In this document: positions 56,519 through 64,000 of the stretch, piece after piece
Layout of the letters: each line of letters opens with the position of its first letter
Numbering within the stretch: position 1 is the first letter of the stretch
Translations under genes and position numbers: made by a program
Source: an uncultured Pseudomonas sp.
GTDB lineage: Bacteria > Pseudomonadota > Gammaproteobacteria > Pseudomonadales > Pseudomonadaceae
Assembly: GCF_946886105.1 (NCBI RefSeq)
Contig: NZ_CAMPHV010000001.1
Coordinates: 186,001 to 250,000 of the forward strand
Direction of reading: 5' to 3'
DNA length: 64,000 bases
The notes under the pieces: generated by a model
Seen by the model: only the letters and a program-made list of their open reading frames with translations
Database searches by the model: none
Told to the model about the DNA's origin: nothing

Positions 56519-58615
56519 ATGCGCGTCATACCGAGCATTTGCACATTCTGCGGGGTCGGTTGCGGCATCGGCCTGCGTATCGAAAACAGCCAGGTCGTTG
56601 GCGTCGAACCGCAACCGGGCCATCCCGTCAGCCAAGGCCAGCTGTGCGCCAAGGGCTGGGCCACCAGCTACGCCATCGCGCCGGCCGAGCGCATCAGCCA
56701 ACCGTTGATCAAAGAGCACGGGCGCTTTCGCCCGGCCAGTTGGGACGAGGCGTTGGCGCGGGTCGCCGAGGCCTTTCGCACGGCGCTGGACGAGGGTGGG
56801 CCGAGTGCGGTGGGGCTGATCAGTTGCGCCCGTGCCAGCAACGAAGATAACTACGCCGCGCAGAAATTCGCCCGTGCGGTACTCCAGAGCAACAACATCG
56901 ACCACTGCGCGCGCATCTGTCACAGCCCCTCGGTCGCCGGTCTGTCGCGCACCCTGGGCTCGGGGGCGATGACCAATAGCATCGCCGATATCGACCAGGC
57001 CGATCTGATTCTGGTGATAGGCGCCGATGTCACCGAAAACCACGCGATCATCGGTGCGCGCATGCTGCGCGCCCAGGCCCGGGGCGCCACTTTGGTGGTG
57101 ATCGATCCACGCAAGACGCGCCTCGCCCGGCTCGCCGACATCCACCTGCAAGTGCGCCTGGGCAGCAATATCGCGCTGCTCAACGGCCTGTTGCGGATCA
57201 TCCTCGACAACGGCTGGGAGAACCGCGAATTCATCGCCGAGCGCTGCGAGGATATCGAACCGCTGCGCCGGCACCTGGCCACGCTGACGCCGGCGCAGAG
57301 CAGCGCCATGACTGGCATTGCCGTCGCCGACCTGGAAAAACTGGCCTACCTCTACAGCCACGCCAAAGCCGCCTTCATCGCCTATGGCATGGGCATCACC
57401 CAGTTCCAGAGCGGGACCAACAACGTGATCGCGGTGTCCAACCTGGCCCTGGCCTGCGGTCAGATCGGCCGTCCGGGCACCGGCATCAACCCGCTGCGCG
57501 GGCAGAACAACGTGCAGGGCGCCTGCGACATGGGCTGCCTGCCGAACGTCTATCCCGGTTACCAGGATGTCGCCGATCCGGCGGTGCAGGCCAAGTTCGC
57601 CGCGGCCTGGGGCTGCGAGCCGGCGAAAGCGCTGGGGCTGACCTCCCTGGGCATGATGCACGCGGCGCGGCAGGGCGAACTGCGCGCGTTGATGATCATG
57701 GGCGAAGACCCGCTGCTGACCGACCCGGATCAGAATCAGGTGGCCAGATCCTTCGCCGCCCTCGATTGCCTGGTGGTGGTGGAGCTGAGCCTGACCGAAA
57801 CGGCCAAACACGCCGATGTGCTGCTGCCGGCCGCATCGTTCGCCGAGAAGGACGGCACCTTCACCAATTGCGAGCGCCGCGTGCAACGCATTCGCCGCGC
57901 CATAACGCCACCGGGGCTGGCCCGCGGCGACTGGCAGATACTCGGCGAGCTGGCGGCGCGTATGGGCTATCCCGGCATGCTGTGGCGCGATAGCGAGGCG
58001 GTATTCGACGAGATGGCCGCGCTGACGCCGATCTTTTCCGCCATGAGTTACCCGCTGCTGGATGCGCGACGCGGTCTACAATGGCCCTGCGACAGCGAGC
58101 ATCCGCAGGGTTCGCCGATCCTTCACCAACAGCGTTTCCCCCTGGGGCGCGGACGCTTTTTCGCCGTCTCCCAGGTCGATGTCGACGAGCTACCGGATGC
58201 CGAGTACCCGTTCGCCCTCACCACCCATCGCCTGCATTTTCACTACGGTTGCGGCTCGATGACCCGCAAATCGCCGCTGCTCGAGCGCGAAACGCCCGAG
58301 GGCTTGCTGTTCATGCATTCCGAGGACGCCGCGAAACTCGGCCTGAGCCAGCATCAGGGCGTACGGGTGCGTTCGCGCCGCGGCTGCCTGGAAACCCGCG
58401 TGCAGCTCAGCGACGATTTGCCCAGAGGCACCCTGGGCATGCCTTATCACTTCAGGGAGGCGCCCTGTAACCGCTTGACCAACAACGCCCAGGACCCGAT
58501 CAGCAAAATGCCCGAACTCAAGGCTTGCGCGGTCGCGGTCGAAGCCCTGCTACCCGGCCAGGCGCCGAACCCGCAGGTCGGCACGTTCGAGGTGGATCGC
58601 CATGCAAGCCTATAA
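56519..58615 (+). CDS. Molybdopterin oxidoreductase, formate dehydrogenase alpha-subunit-like
   Basis: This 698-residue protein is counted from ATG 56519 (GGGAGAG upstream); the frame is open from 56423. An N-terminal [4Fe-4S] cluster motif (C8, C11, C15, C43: CTFCGVGC and QLCAKGW) is followed by the Mo/W-bis-MGD catalytic domain. The probable metal ligand is Cys134, in ARICHSPSVAGL, where E. coli FdhF has selenocysteine followed by His. The C-terminal MGD-binding domain is present (FPLGRGRFFAVSQV, PYHFREAPCNRLT). It has no Tat signal, so it is cytoplasmic. It overlaps the Fe-S subunit gene by 14 bases. It probably oxidises formate and passes electrons to the next two proteins; other substrates are possible. 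Confidence 0.85.
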   Translation: MRVIPSICTFCGVGCGIGLRIENSQVVGVEPQPGHPVSQGQLCAKGWATSYAIAPAERISQPLIKEHGRFRPASWDEALARVAEAFRTALDEGGPSAVGLISCARASNEDNYAAQKFARAVLQSNNIDHCARICHSPSVAGLSRTLGSGAMTNSIADIDQADLILVIGADVTENHAIIGARMLRAQARGATLVVIDPRKTRLARLADIHLQVRLGSNIALLNGLLRIILDNGWENREFIAERCEDIEPLRRHLATLTPAQSSAMTGIAVADLEKLAYLYSHAKAAFIAYGMGITQFQSGTNNVIAVSNLALACGQIGRPGTGINPLRGQNNVQGACDMGCLPNVYPGYQDVADPAVQAKFAAAWGCEPAKALGLTSLGMMHAARQGELRALMIMGEDPLLTDPDQNQVARSFAALDCLVVVELSLTETAKHADVLLPAASFAEKDGTFTNCERRVQRIRRAITPPGLARGDWQILGELAARMGYPGMLWRDSEAVFDEMAALTPIFSAMSYPLLDARRGLQWPCDSEHPQGSPILHQQRFPLGRGRFFAVSQVDVDELPDAEYPFALTTHRLHFHYGCGSMTRKSPLLERETPEGLLFMHSEDAAKLGLSQHQGVRVRSRRGCLETRVQLSDDLPRGTLGMPYHFREAPCNRLTNNAQDPISKMPELKACAVAVEALLPGQAPNPQVGTFEVDRHASL

Positions 58616-59621
58616 CCTGTTGCGACCGCAGGACCTGCGCGCCCACCTGGCGCGCGAGCGCCGCGTCTACGAAGCACGCCCGGACGAGCAGGGCGGAGTG
58701 CATTGGCAATTGGTCAGCAGCCAGGACTGCACGCCATTTGCGCCGCCGCGCGAGCCGCCGCCGTTTTCCGCCAAGAGTTTCTTCTTCGCCGAGCGCGAGC
58801 TGCTGTTCCGTTTCGACGGCGGCCAGTTCTATTCGGCCATGCCCCAGGTGCAACCCCAGGCGTTATTCGGCCTGCAAGCCTGCGACCTGCAGGCGGTGGC
58901 CTATCAGGATCGCTTCTTCGCCGACGATCCGCATTACCAGGCGCGACGGCAGGCCACGCTGCTGATTGGAGTCGACTGCCTGCACAGCTGCAGCGGTGGC
59001 TTCTGCAGCATTCTGGACAGCGGCCCGACGGTACGCGGACGGCACGCCGACCTGATCCTGATGCCGCGCGACGAGACGCATGCCGGCTGGCTGTTGCTGG
59101 TCGTCAGCGACGCCGGCCGCAAGGCTTTGCAGGGGCTCAGCCTGCCCAGGGCGCCGGATGGCTGGAGGGCCGAGCGAGCCGCGCACCGTGCGGCGGTGGC
59201 CCGCGAACAGGGCGAGCAGGGCGAAATAGTCGAAGGCATCGCCGCATTGAATGCCGGGGAGATCAGCCACGTCACCTGGGACAGCTTGGGCCTACGCTGC
59301 CTGGGCTGCTCGGGTTGCACCTCGGTATGCCCGACCTGCTCCTGCTACGCCCCCGTGGATCAATCCAGCGCGGACGGCGGCGCACAACGCGAGCGGGTGT
59401 GGGATTCCTGCCTGTATCAGGGCTTCCAACAAGAGGCCAGCGGTCACAACCCCAGCGCAGCAGCCGGCCAACGGGTGCAACGGTTCTGGTCGCACAAGTT
59501 CGGCAATGGCTTCAAGAGCCGCTTCGAGGATTACGGTTGCGTCGGCTGCGGCCGCTGCGACCGCGTTTGCCCTGGCGGAATCGGCGCGCACGGGGTCATG
59601 CAGCGAGTGACGCGGCCATGA
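58602..59621 (+). CDS. [4Fe-4S] electron-transfer subunit, hydrogenase/sulfite-reductase beta-like (HydB/AsrA family)
   Basis: This 339-residue iron-sulfur protein has two C-terminal ferredoxin-like clusters, CLGCSGCTSVCPTC (~residues 228-241) and CVGCGRCDRVCPGG (~309-322), and further cysteines mid-protein (DCLHSCSGGFC). The N-terminal domain resembles the beta subunit of soluble NAD(P)-linked hydrogenases and AsrA. It would carry electrons between the molybdopterin subunit and the flavoprotein encoded next. It overlaps neighbours on both sides (14 and 4 bases), a sign of a complex made in stoichiometric amounts. Confidence 0.85.
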   Translation: MQAYNLLRPQDLRAHLARERRVYEARPDEQGGVHWQLVSSQDCTPFAPPREPPPFSAKSFFFAERELLFRFDGGQFYSAMPQVQPQALFGLQACDLQAVAYQDRFFADDPHYQARRQATLLIGVDCLHSCSGGFCSILDSGPTVRGRHADLILMPRDETHAGWLLLVVSDAGRKALQGLSLPRAPDGWRAERAAHRAAVAREQGEQGEIVEGIAALNAGEISHVTWDSLGLRCLGCSGCTSVCPTCSCYAPVDQSSADGGAQRERVWDSCLYQGFQQEASGHNPSAAAGQRVQRFWSHKFGNGFKSRFEDYGCVGCGRCDRVCPGGIGAHGVMQRVTRP

Positions 59622-60454
59622 TCGACTCGACCCCACGCCGCCTGCTATTGCTCGCTCACTATGCCGACGGCGAAGACGCACGCCACTTCAGCCTGCGCAT
59701 CGAACAACCGCTGGCCGCCGACAACAATGTCGTTCCCGGACAATTCTTTATGCTAAGCCTGCCCGGCATAGGCGAGGCGCCCTTCACCTATCTCACCCCT
59801 CCGGACGCGGAAGGCCGTTTCAACGCCTTGGTGCGCCGCACCGGGAAGCTCACCGGCGCATTGTTCGAACAACCGACCGGGGCGATCCTCGGTTATCGCG
59901 GCCCGTTCGGCCGGGGCTGGCCGCTGTTCTTTTGCAGCAGCCGGATCTTGCTGGTGGCGGGCGGTTGCGGCCTGGCACCGCTGGCCGGGGTAATCGATGA
60001 AGCCTACCGGCACAAGCTGCCGGCGCAGCTGCGCGTGGTCTACGGCGCCCGCCATAGCGAGGCCCAGGTGCTGGGACGAGAACGTGCGCGCTGGCGGCAA
60101 CAGCTACCCTTTATCGAAACCCTCGACCATGCCCGGCCCGGGCAACGCCAGGGCACGCCGCTCGCGCATTTCGATGAGGTGTTCGCCGAGCAGGCGCCGG
60201 ATGTGCTGCTGTGCTGCGGCCCGGAACCGCTGATGTTGGCGAGCGCCGAGGCTTGCCTGCAACGCGGCTTGTCAGCGAACAATATCTGGATTTCCCTGGA
60301 GCGGCGTATGCACTGTGCCGATGGTCTCTGCGGCCACTGCTACCTCGGTACCAGTTATGTCTGCCAGGAAGGCCCGACCTACCGTTACGACCGTTACCTG
60401 GCGCTACTGGGCGACCGGCCGCCATCCGCCGAGACGCATTACCGGTTTTGCTGA
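59618..60454 (+). CDS. FAD/NAD(P)-binding [2Fe-2S] oxidoreductase subunit (HydG/AsrB/PyrK-like)
   Basis: This 278-residue protein starts at ATG 59618 overlapping the upstream stop; the longer open frame is a shadow. An FAD-binding barrel (NVVPGQFFMLSLPGIGEAPF) is followed by an NAD(P)-binding domain (RILLVAGGCGLAPLAGVIDE; LLCCGPEPLML) and a C-terminal Cys cluster for [2Fe-2S] (MHCADGLCGHCYLG, YVCQEGP). With the two preceding genes it suggests a soluble NAD(P)-linked formate dehydrogenase complex. Direction in the cell is unknown. Confidence 0.87.
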   Translation: MIDSTPRRLLLLAHYADGEDARHFSLRIEQPLAADNNVVPGQFFMLSLPGIGEAPFTYLTPPDAEGRFNALVRRTGKLTGALFEQPTGAILGYRGPFGRGWPLFFCSSRILLVAGGCGLAPLAGVIDEAYRHKLPAQLRVVYGARHSEAQVLGRERARWRQQLPFIETLDHARPGQRQGTPLAHFDEVFAEQAPDVLLCCGPEPLMLASAEACLQRGLSANNIWISLERRMHCADGLCGHCYLGTSYVCQEGPTYRYDRYLALLGDRPPSAETHYRFC

Positions 60455-60490
60455 GCGGCGCATTCGTTGAACCCGTTACCCGGCGGAGGG

Positions 60491-62326
60491 CTAAACACCG
60501 TTAGCCGCTTGCGCAGGATGCGGTTCGGGCAACGGCAGCAGCGGCGGAAAATCTTCCGGGGTCAGGGTTTCCTTCTCCAGCAATAGCTGTGCGCCCAGCT
60601 GCAACTCCGGGCGTTTGCGCTGCAATAACGCCTTGACCTGCGCATAGGCGTCGTCGATCAAGGCTTTGATGCACAGATCGACCTCCCGCGCGGTCTGCTC
60701 CGAATAGTCCTTTTCCCGCAGGCTGATTGCATGTTCGCCGAGGTAACTCGCGCTTTGCCGTTCCAATACCGCCTGGCCGAGTTCGCTGCTCATGCCGAAG
60801 CGGGTGACGATCTGCCGCGCGATATCGGTGACTTTGGCCAGATCGTCCGCCGCACCGGTGGAGATTTCGCCGAACGTCAGGTCTTCGGCCGCACGTCCGG
60901 CAAGCAATACCTGCATGCGTTTTTTCAGTTCGCGCAGGGTGATCAGAAAACGATCCTCGGTAGGACGTTGCAAGGTATAACCCAGGGCGCCGACCGAGCG
61001 GGGAATGATCGAGACCTTATGCACCGGGTCCATGCCCGCCAGGCCCGCGGCGGCGAGGGCGTGGCCCATTTCGTGGTAGGCCACCACCTCGCGTTCGTGG
61101 GGCTGCAACAAGCGTCCGCGCCGCTCGCTGCCGACCACGATGCGCTCCACCGCCTCGGTGAAATCGGCCATGCCCACCGAGTCGGCGCCGCGGCGGGTGG
61201 CGACTATGGTCGCTTCGTTGACCAGGTTGGCCAGATCCGCCCCGGAAAAGCCGGTGGTCATGCCGGCAATGCCCTCGATATCGAGGTCGGCGTCCGCCTG
61301 GATACGCTTCAGGTGCACCTTGAGAATGGCCACCCGACCGCGCCTGTCCGGGCGGTCGATGACGATCTGTCGGTCGAAACGACCGGCGCGGAGGAGGGCG
61401 GGGTCGAGCACCTCCGGGCGGTTGGTGGCGGCCAGCAATACCACGCCCTCGCGGGTATCGAAGCCGTCCAATTCGGCCAGCAGTTGGTTGAGCGTTTGCT
61501 CCTTTTCATCGTTGCCACCGAAAGAACCGGCACCGCGCATTTTGCCGAGCGCGTCCAGCTCGTCGATGAAGATGATGCAGGGCGCGGCCTTGCGCGCCTG
61601 CTCGAACAGATCGCGCACCCGTGCGGCGCCGACACCGACGAACATCTCGACGAATTCGGAACCGGAAATCGAATAAAACGGCACCCCGGCTTCGCCCGCC
61701 ACAGCCTTGGCCACCAGCGTTTTGCCGGTGCCTGGCGGGCCGACCAGCAGGATGCCCTTGGGAATGCGCGCGCCGAGCCGGCTGTACTTGGGCTGATCCT
61801 TGAGAAAGGACACCACCTCGAGCAACTCGGCCTTGGCCTCGTCGATACCCGCGACATCGTCGAAGGTCACCCCGGTGTCGCGCTGGACGAATATCTTCGC
61901 CTTGGATTTGCCGACATTGACCATGCCGCCGAAGCCCTGCTTTTCGAAGACACGTCGCAGCAGGAACGACCAGAGGGCGAAGATCAAGATAAAGGGCAGC
62001 AACCAACTCAACAGATTATTCAGCAGGCCATCGTCACGGGTGCCGCTGAACGTCACCTCGGACTGCGCCAAAGCATCCGCCAGGTCGGGCTCGACCCGGA
62101 TGGTGCTGAATTGATGGCGGTTGTTGATCGGCTCTTTCAGCTTGCCGGTGATCTGTTGCTGTTCGATGCGCAATTCGCTGAGCTTGTCCTGCTTGAGCAG
62201 GCGCATGAACTCGCTGTAAGGAATCGGCTCGACCGCATTGCGCTCAGCCCACCAGCCCTGAAACAGCAACAACAGGCTGAACGCGACCAGAAAGAACCAG
62301 ATGTTCCACTGCTGATGCTTTTCCAT
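60491..62326 (-). CDS. ftsH: ATP-dependent zinc metalloprotease FtsH (paralogue)
   Basis: This 611-residue membrane AAA+ protease has two N-terminal TM segments ([19 protein letters not shown] and [19 protein letters not shown]) flanking a periplasmic domain, AAA+ with Walker A GPPGTGKT, Walker [11 protein letters not shown] and [22 protein letters not shown], and protease motif HEMGH. ATG 62326 is chosen because AAGGA lies 8 bases upstream; the ATG at 62335 is too close to it. It is shorter and more diverged than housekeeping FtsH and lies outside the usual rrmJ-ftsH-folP context, so it is probably a second, stress-linked copy. A perfect ANR box lies upstream. Confidence 0.92.
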   Translation of the reverse strand: MEKHQQWNIWFFLVAFSLLLLFQGWWAERNAVEPIPYSEFMRLLKQDKLSELRIEQQQITGKLKEPINNRHQFSTIRVEPDLADALAQSEVTFSGTRDDGLLNNLLSWLLPFILIFALWSFLLRRVFEKQGFGGMVNVGKSKAKIFVQRDTGVTFDDVAGIDEAKAELLEVVSFLKDQPKYSRLGARIPKGILLVGPPGTGKTLVAKAVAGEAGVPFYSISGSEFVEMFVGVGAARVRDLFEQARKAAPCIIFIDELDALGKMRGAGSFGGNDEKEQTLNQLLAELDGFDTREGVVLLAATNRPEVLDPALLRAGRFDRQIVIDRPDRRGRVAILKVHLKRIQADADLDIEGIAGMTTGFSGADLANLVNEATIVATRRGADSVGMADFTEAVERIVVGSERRGRLLQPHEREVVAYHEMGHALAAAGLAGMDPVHKVSIIPRSVGALGYTLQRPTEDRFLITLRELKKRMQVLLAGRAAEDLTFGEISTGAADDLAKVTDIARQIVTRFGMSSELGQAVLERQSASYLGEHAISLREKDYSEQTAREVDLCIKALIDDAYAQVKALLQRKRPELQLGAQLLLEKETLTPEDFPPLLPLPEPHPAQAANGV

Positions 62327-62387
62327 TCGGCCCATCCTTGCTCAGGGTGCATAAACAATCTTTTACCGCGCGGGCGGCCCGCCGGTA

Positions 62388-62401
62388 TTGATACCGATCA
62401 A
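62388..62401. promoter_or_regulatory. ANR/FNR box between ftsH and the solute-binding gene
   Basis: TTGAT-ACCG-ATCAA is a perfect ANR/FNR box, 69 bases upstream of the ftsH start (minus strand) and 118 upstream of the solute-binding gene start. Its spacing favours ftsH. Confidence 0.85.
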
Positions 62402-62512
62402 ACAGCGGAGTGCTCACGAACAAGCCATCGAATCGTCGAACCGTGGAAAAGTGGCCAACCGCCGATAGCCATATAGACTCCAATGGAAGCGGTTAGGGGC
62501 AGGGGAGGCGTC

Positions 62513-63310
62513 ATGGGCAGGCAACGCTCGGTTGGCCAAACCATGCGACAGCTATCGTGCCGGCTATGGTTCGTGTTTGGCGTATGCGCTTTGGCGCCAG
62601 TACACGCGGGCGATGTGCTGATCGCTTCTGGGCACCCCAACTACCCACCGTTCTCCTGGCAGCGTGGCGAGCAGATCGTCGGCGTCGGCGTCGAATTGAC
62701 CGAGATAATTTTTAGCGACCTGGGCATTGATGTGGACTTTCCCGCGCGCGGCAACTGGAAGCGGGTACAGAGCGACGCCGCCAACGGCACTATCGACGTA
62801 ATCGTCGGCATCTACAAAACCTTGGACAAGACGCAGTACCTGGCCTATCCCGAGCAACCTTATCTCGACGACATAAGCGTGGTCTGGGTGCGCAAGGGCA
62901 GGGAGTTCACCTTCGATAAATGGGGCGACCTACTCGGTAAACGCGGCACCGCGATGCTGGGTGAAAGCTATGGCAAGGATTTCGACGACTTCATCGCCAG
63001 GCACCTGCAGATGGACCGGGTGTCCACGCCGCTACAGAACCTGAAAAAACTGGATGCCGGCCGTTCCGACTATTACCCATTCAGCCTCTATGGCGGGACG
63101 CTACAACTCAAACGCTATGGCTTCGAGGACCGTATACAGCATCTGCCGAATGCCATTTCGAAGCAGGGCGTGTATCTGGCTATTTCAAAAAAATCTATAT
63201 ACGTCAGTTACTTACCTAAAATAACCGAAGCCATTCATAAACGCGGAGTCGATGGCACCATCGACGAATTGGTACTCAAATACCTGCAATTGGCCGCCGA
63301 AGAGCAATAA
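62513..63310 (+). CDS. Periplasmic solute-binding protein, family 3 (amino-acid-type, no permease nearby)
   Basis: This protein has 265 residues from ATG 62513 (AGGGGAGG just upstream); ATGs at 62483 and 62543 are alternatives. The signal peptide is LSCRLWFVFGVCALAPVHA. SBP_bac_3 fold features are DVLIASGHPNYPPFSWQ, VGVELTEIIFSDLGIDVDF, DAANGTIDVIVGIYKT and a final helix EAIHKRGVDGTIDELVLKYL. No ABC permease or ATPase is adjacent. Orphan proteins of this type in Pseudomonas may serve remote transporters or sensors. Confidence 0.82.
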   Translation: MGRQRSVGQTMRQLSCRLWFVFGVCALAPVHAGDVLIASGHPNYPPFSWQRGEQIVGVGVELTEIIFSDLGIDVDFPARGNWKRVQSDAANGTIDVIVGIYKTLDKTQYLAYPEQPYLDDISVVWVRKGREFTFDKWGDLLGKRGTAMLGESYGKDFDDFIARHLQMDRVSTPLQNLKKLDAGRSDYYPFSLYGGTLQLKRYGFEDRIQHLPNAISKQGVYLAISKKSIYVSYLPKITEAIHKRGVDGTIDELVLKYLQLAAEEQ

Positions 63311-63330
63311 AAGCCGCACCTCGGCGCGGC
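63309..63330 (-). terminator. Terminator of the VKOR-family gene (convergent spacer)
   Basis: Read on the minus strand, GCCGC/GCGGC stem (63326-63330 with 63313-63317) is followed by TTTTATT. It is only 5 bases past the VKOR-gene stop and overlaps the end of the solute-binding gene. Confidence 0.6.
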
Positions 63331-63334
63331 AGGT

Positions 63335-64000
63335 TCATTGAGCCTCTTTAAACCGCGAATAACGCGCCAATTCCTCTGGGCTGAGCAGTTGCTGATAGTG
63401 GCGGCCGCGTATTACCCAGGTCGGATAGCCGTTGACATTGGCATCGACACAGGCGCGAACCAGCAAGCCTTTTTTGCCATCCGGAGAGCACTCGACATAC
63501 GGCAGGCGCTTGGCGGAAGGCCCGAACAGACGTTTTTGTTCCTGGCAAGTCGGGCACCAGAAGACGCCGTAGAACTTCGCGCCGCTGCGTTCCAGATGGT
63601 CGGCCAGCGCCTGCATGCGGGGATCTTCGCGGGGCGCGAGCAGATCGCTGTAGTACAGATGCAAGGACACGACCGCGACCAACGCCGCCAAGCCGCCACG
63701 GATCAGCCAGTGGCGCCAATCGCCAGGGCTCAACGGTTTTGTCGGCGCCAGACTCAAACGAACGAATATCGCCGCCAGCAACGCCAAGGACAGCAGGCAC
63801 CAGACGCAGAACGCATCGAGCTCCAACCAACCGATTGCCGTCATATACAGGCTGATGGCCAAACCGACCAAGGCGACCAGCCACAACCTGGCCCAACGCT
63901 GCAGCTTGGCCGGCAAGCGCCAGGCAGTGAACGCCAGCACCGCATAGAGCGCAAAACCCCACAGCGCCAAGGGCACACCGAAAATCCGCGACCAACGACT
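63335..64000 (-). CDS. Vitamin K epoxide reductase-family membrane protein with thioredoxin-like domain (5' end outside window)
   Basis: This is the C-terminal part of a bacterial VKOR. The frame stays open to the window edge, and the residues before the GTG at 63976 (SRWSRIFG) belong to the family, so the start is outside. Several TM helices lead to CVWC, the active-site CxxC that faces the quinone, then LLSLALLAAIFV. From ~residue 115 a thioredoxin-like domain holds a second CxxC (FYGVFWCPTCQEQKR) and cis-Pro GYPTWVIRG. Such fusions oxidise periplasmic thiols with quinone. Its partner substrate is unknown. Confidence 0.86.
   Translation of the reverse strand, partial: SRWSRIFGVPLALWGFALYAVLAFTAWRLPAKLQRWARLWLVALVGLAISLYMTAIGWLELDAFCVWCLLSLALLAAIFVRLSLAPTKPLSPGDWRHWLIRGGLAALVAVVSLHLYYSDLLAPREDPRMQALADHLERSGAKFYGVFWCPTCQEQKRLFGPSAKRLPYVECSPDGKKGLLVRACVDANVNGYPTWVIRGRHYQQLLSPEELARYSRFKEAQ

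Noticed and set aside
53601..62326. The transmissible locus of heat resistance (sHsp20/ClpK/FtsH island)
   Set aside because: Hsp20 and FtsH are present, but the other typical members (ClpG/ClpK, YfdX, HdeD, KefB, PsiE, DegP) are absent and the formate-dehydrogenase trio lies between.

Overview
The window reads as chromosomal DNA of a high-GC gammaproteobacterium of the Pseudomonadaceae. The main reason is a P. aeruginosa-like mexS / mexT-mexE-mexF-oprN block. Supporting signs are a MuxABC-OpmB-type tripartite pump, perfect ANR/FNR boxes and many short Pseudomonas-style hairpin repeats. No rRNA, tRNA, CRISPR array or intact phage was seen. Both ends cut genes: tamA at the left, a VKOR-family gene at the right.

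Layout. 1-5080: tamA (partial) and tamB, outer-membrane translocation and assembly. 5228-7424: an AlsT-type Na+/amino-acid symporter behind a structured leader, then tpx. 7781-16719: a four-gene RND operon (adaptor, two inner-membrane pumps, outer-membrane lipoprotein). 17038-29936: a Wsp-like chemosensory operon (CheW, CheR-TPR, CheW, two near-duplicate MCPs, CheA-REC, CheB). It ends in a 1190-residue REC-GAF-PAS-LOV-GGDEF-EAL-REC protein. The operon is bracketed by two copies of a ~190-bp element with terminal inverted repeats. 30168-34501 (minus strand): a small secreted protein, an orphan DctP, a glycosyltransferase, dsbB and a macro-domain protein. 34554-38056 (minus strand): a three-gene operon of unknown protein, KaiC-like ATPase and GGDEF-histidine kinase fusion. 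38275-39040: a frameshifted small gene, an IS3-type transposase scrap and a c-di-GMP-I (GEMM) riboswitch. 39206-44457: a DUF4402 fimbrial chaperone/usher operon downstream of that riboswitch. 44841-53318: oprN-like, mexF, mexE and mexT on the minus strand, with divergent mexS. 53601-62326: a putative ANR-controlled low-oxygen/stress block (PRPP-synthetase paralogue, tandem USP, Hsp20, formate-dehydrogenase-like trio, FtsH paralogue). 62513-64000: a solute-binding protein and a VKOR/thioredoxin-like protein.

How it may work together (inference). The centre of the window is rich in c-di-GMP functions. A chemosensory array has a blue-light-sensor-like GGDEF/EAL output. A KaiC-like operon carries a GGDEF-kinase. 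A c-di-GMP riboswitch stands in front of a fimbrial operon. This could make a make/break-and-read circuit controlling attachment. The right-hand third looks like an independent oxygen-limitation regulon, because its three divergent promoter regions each hold at least one perfect ANR box. The fimbrial region looks lower in GC by eye and lies beside an IS remnant, so it may have been acquired horizontally.
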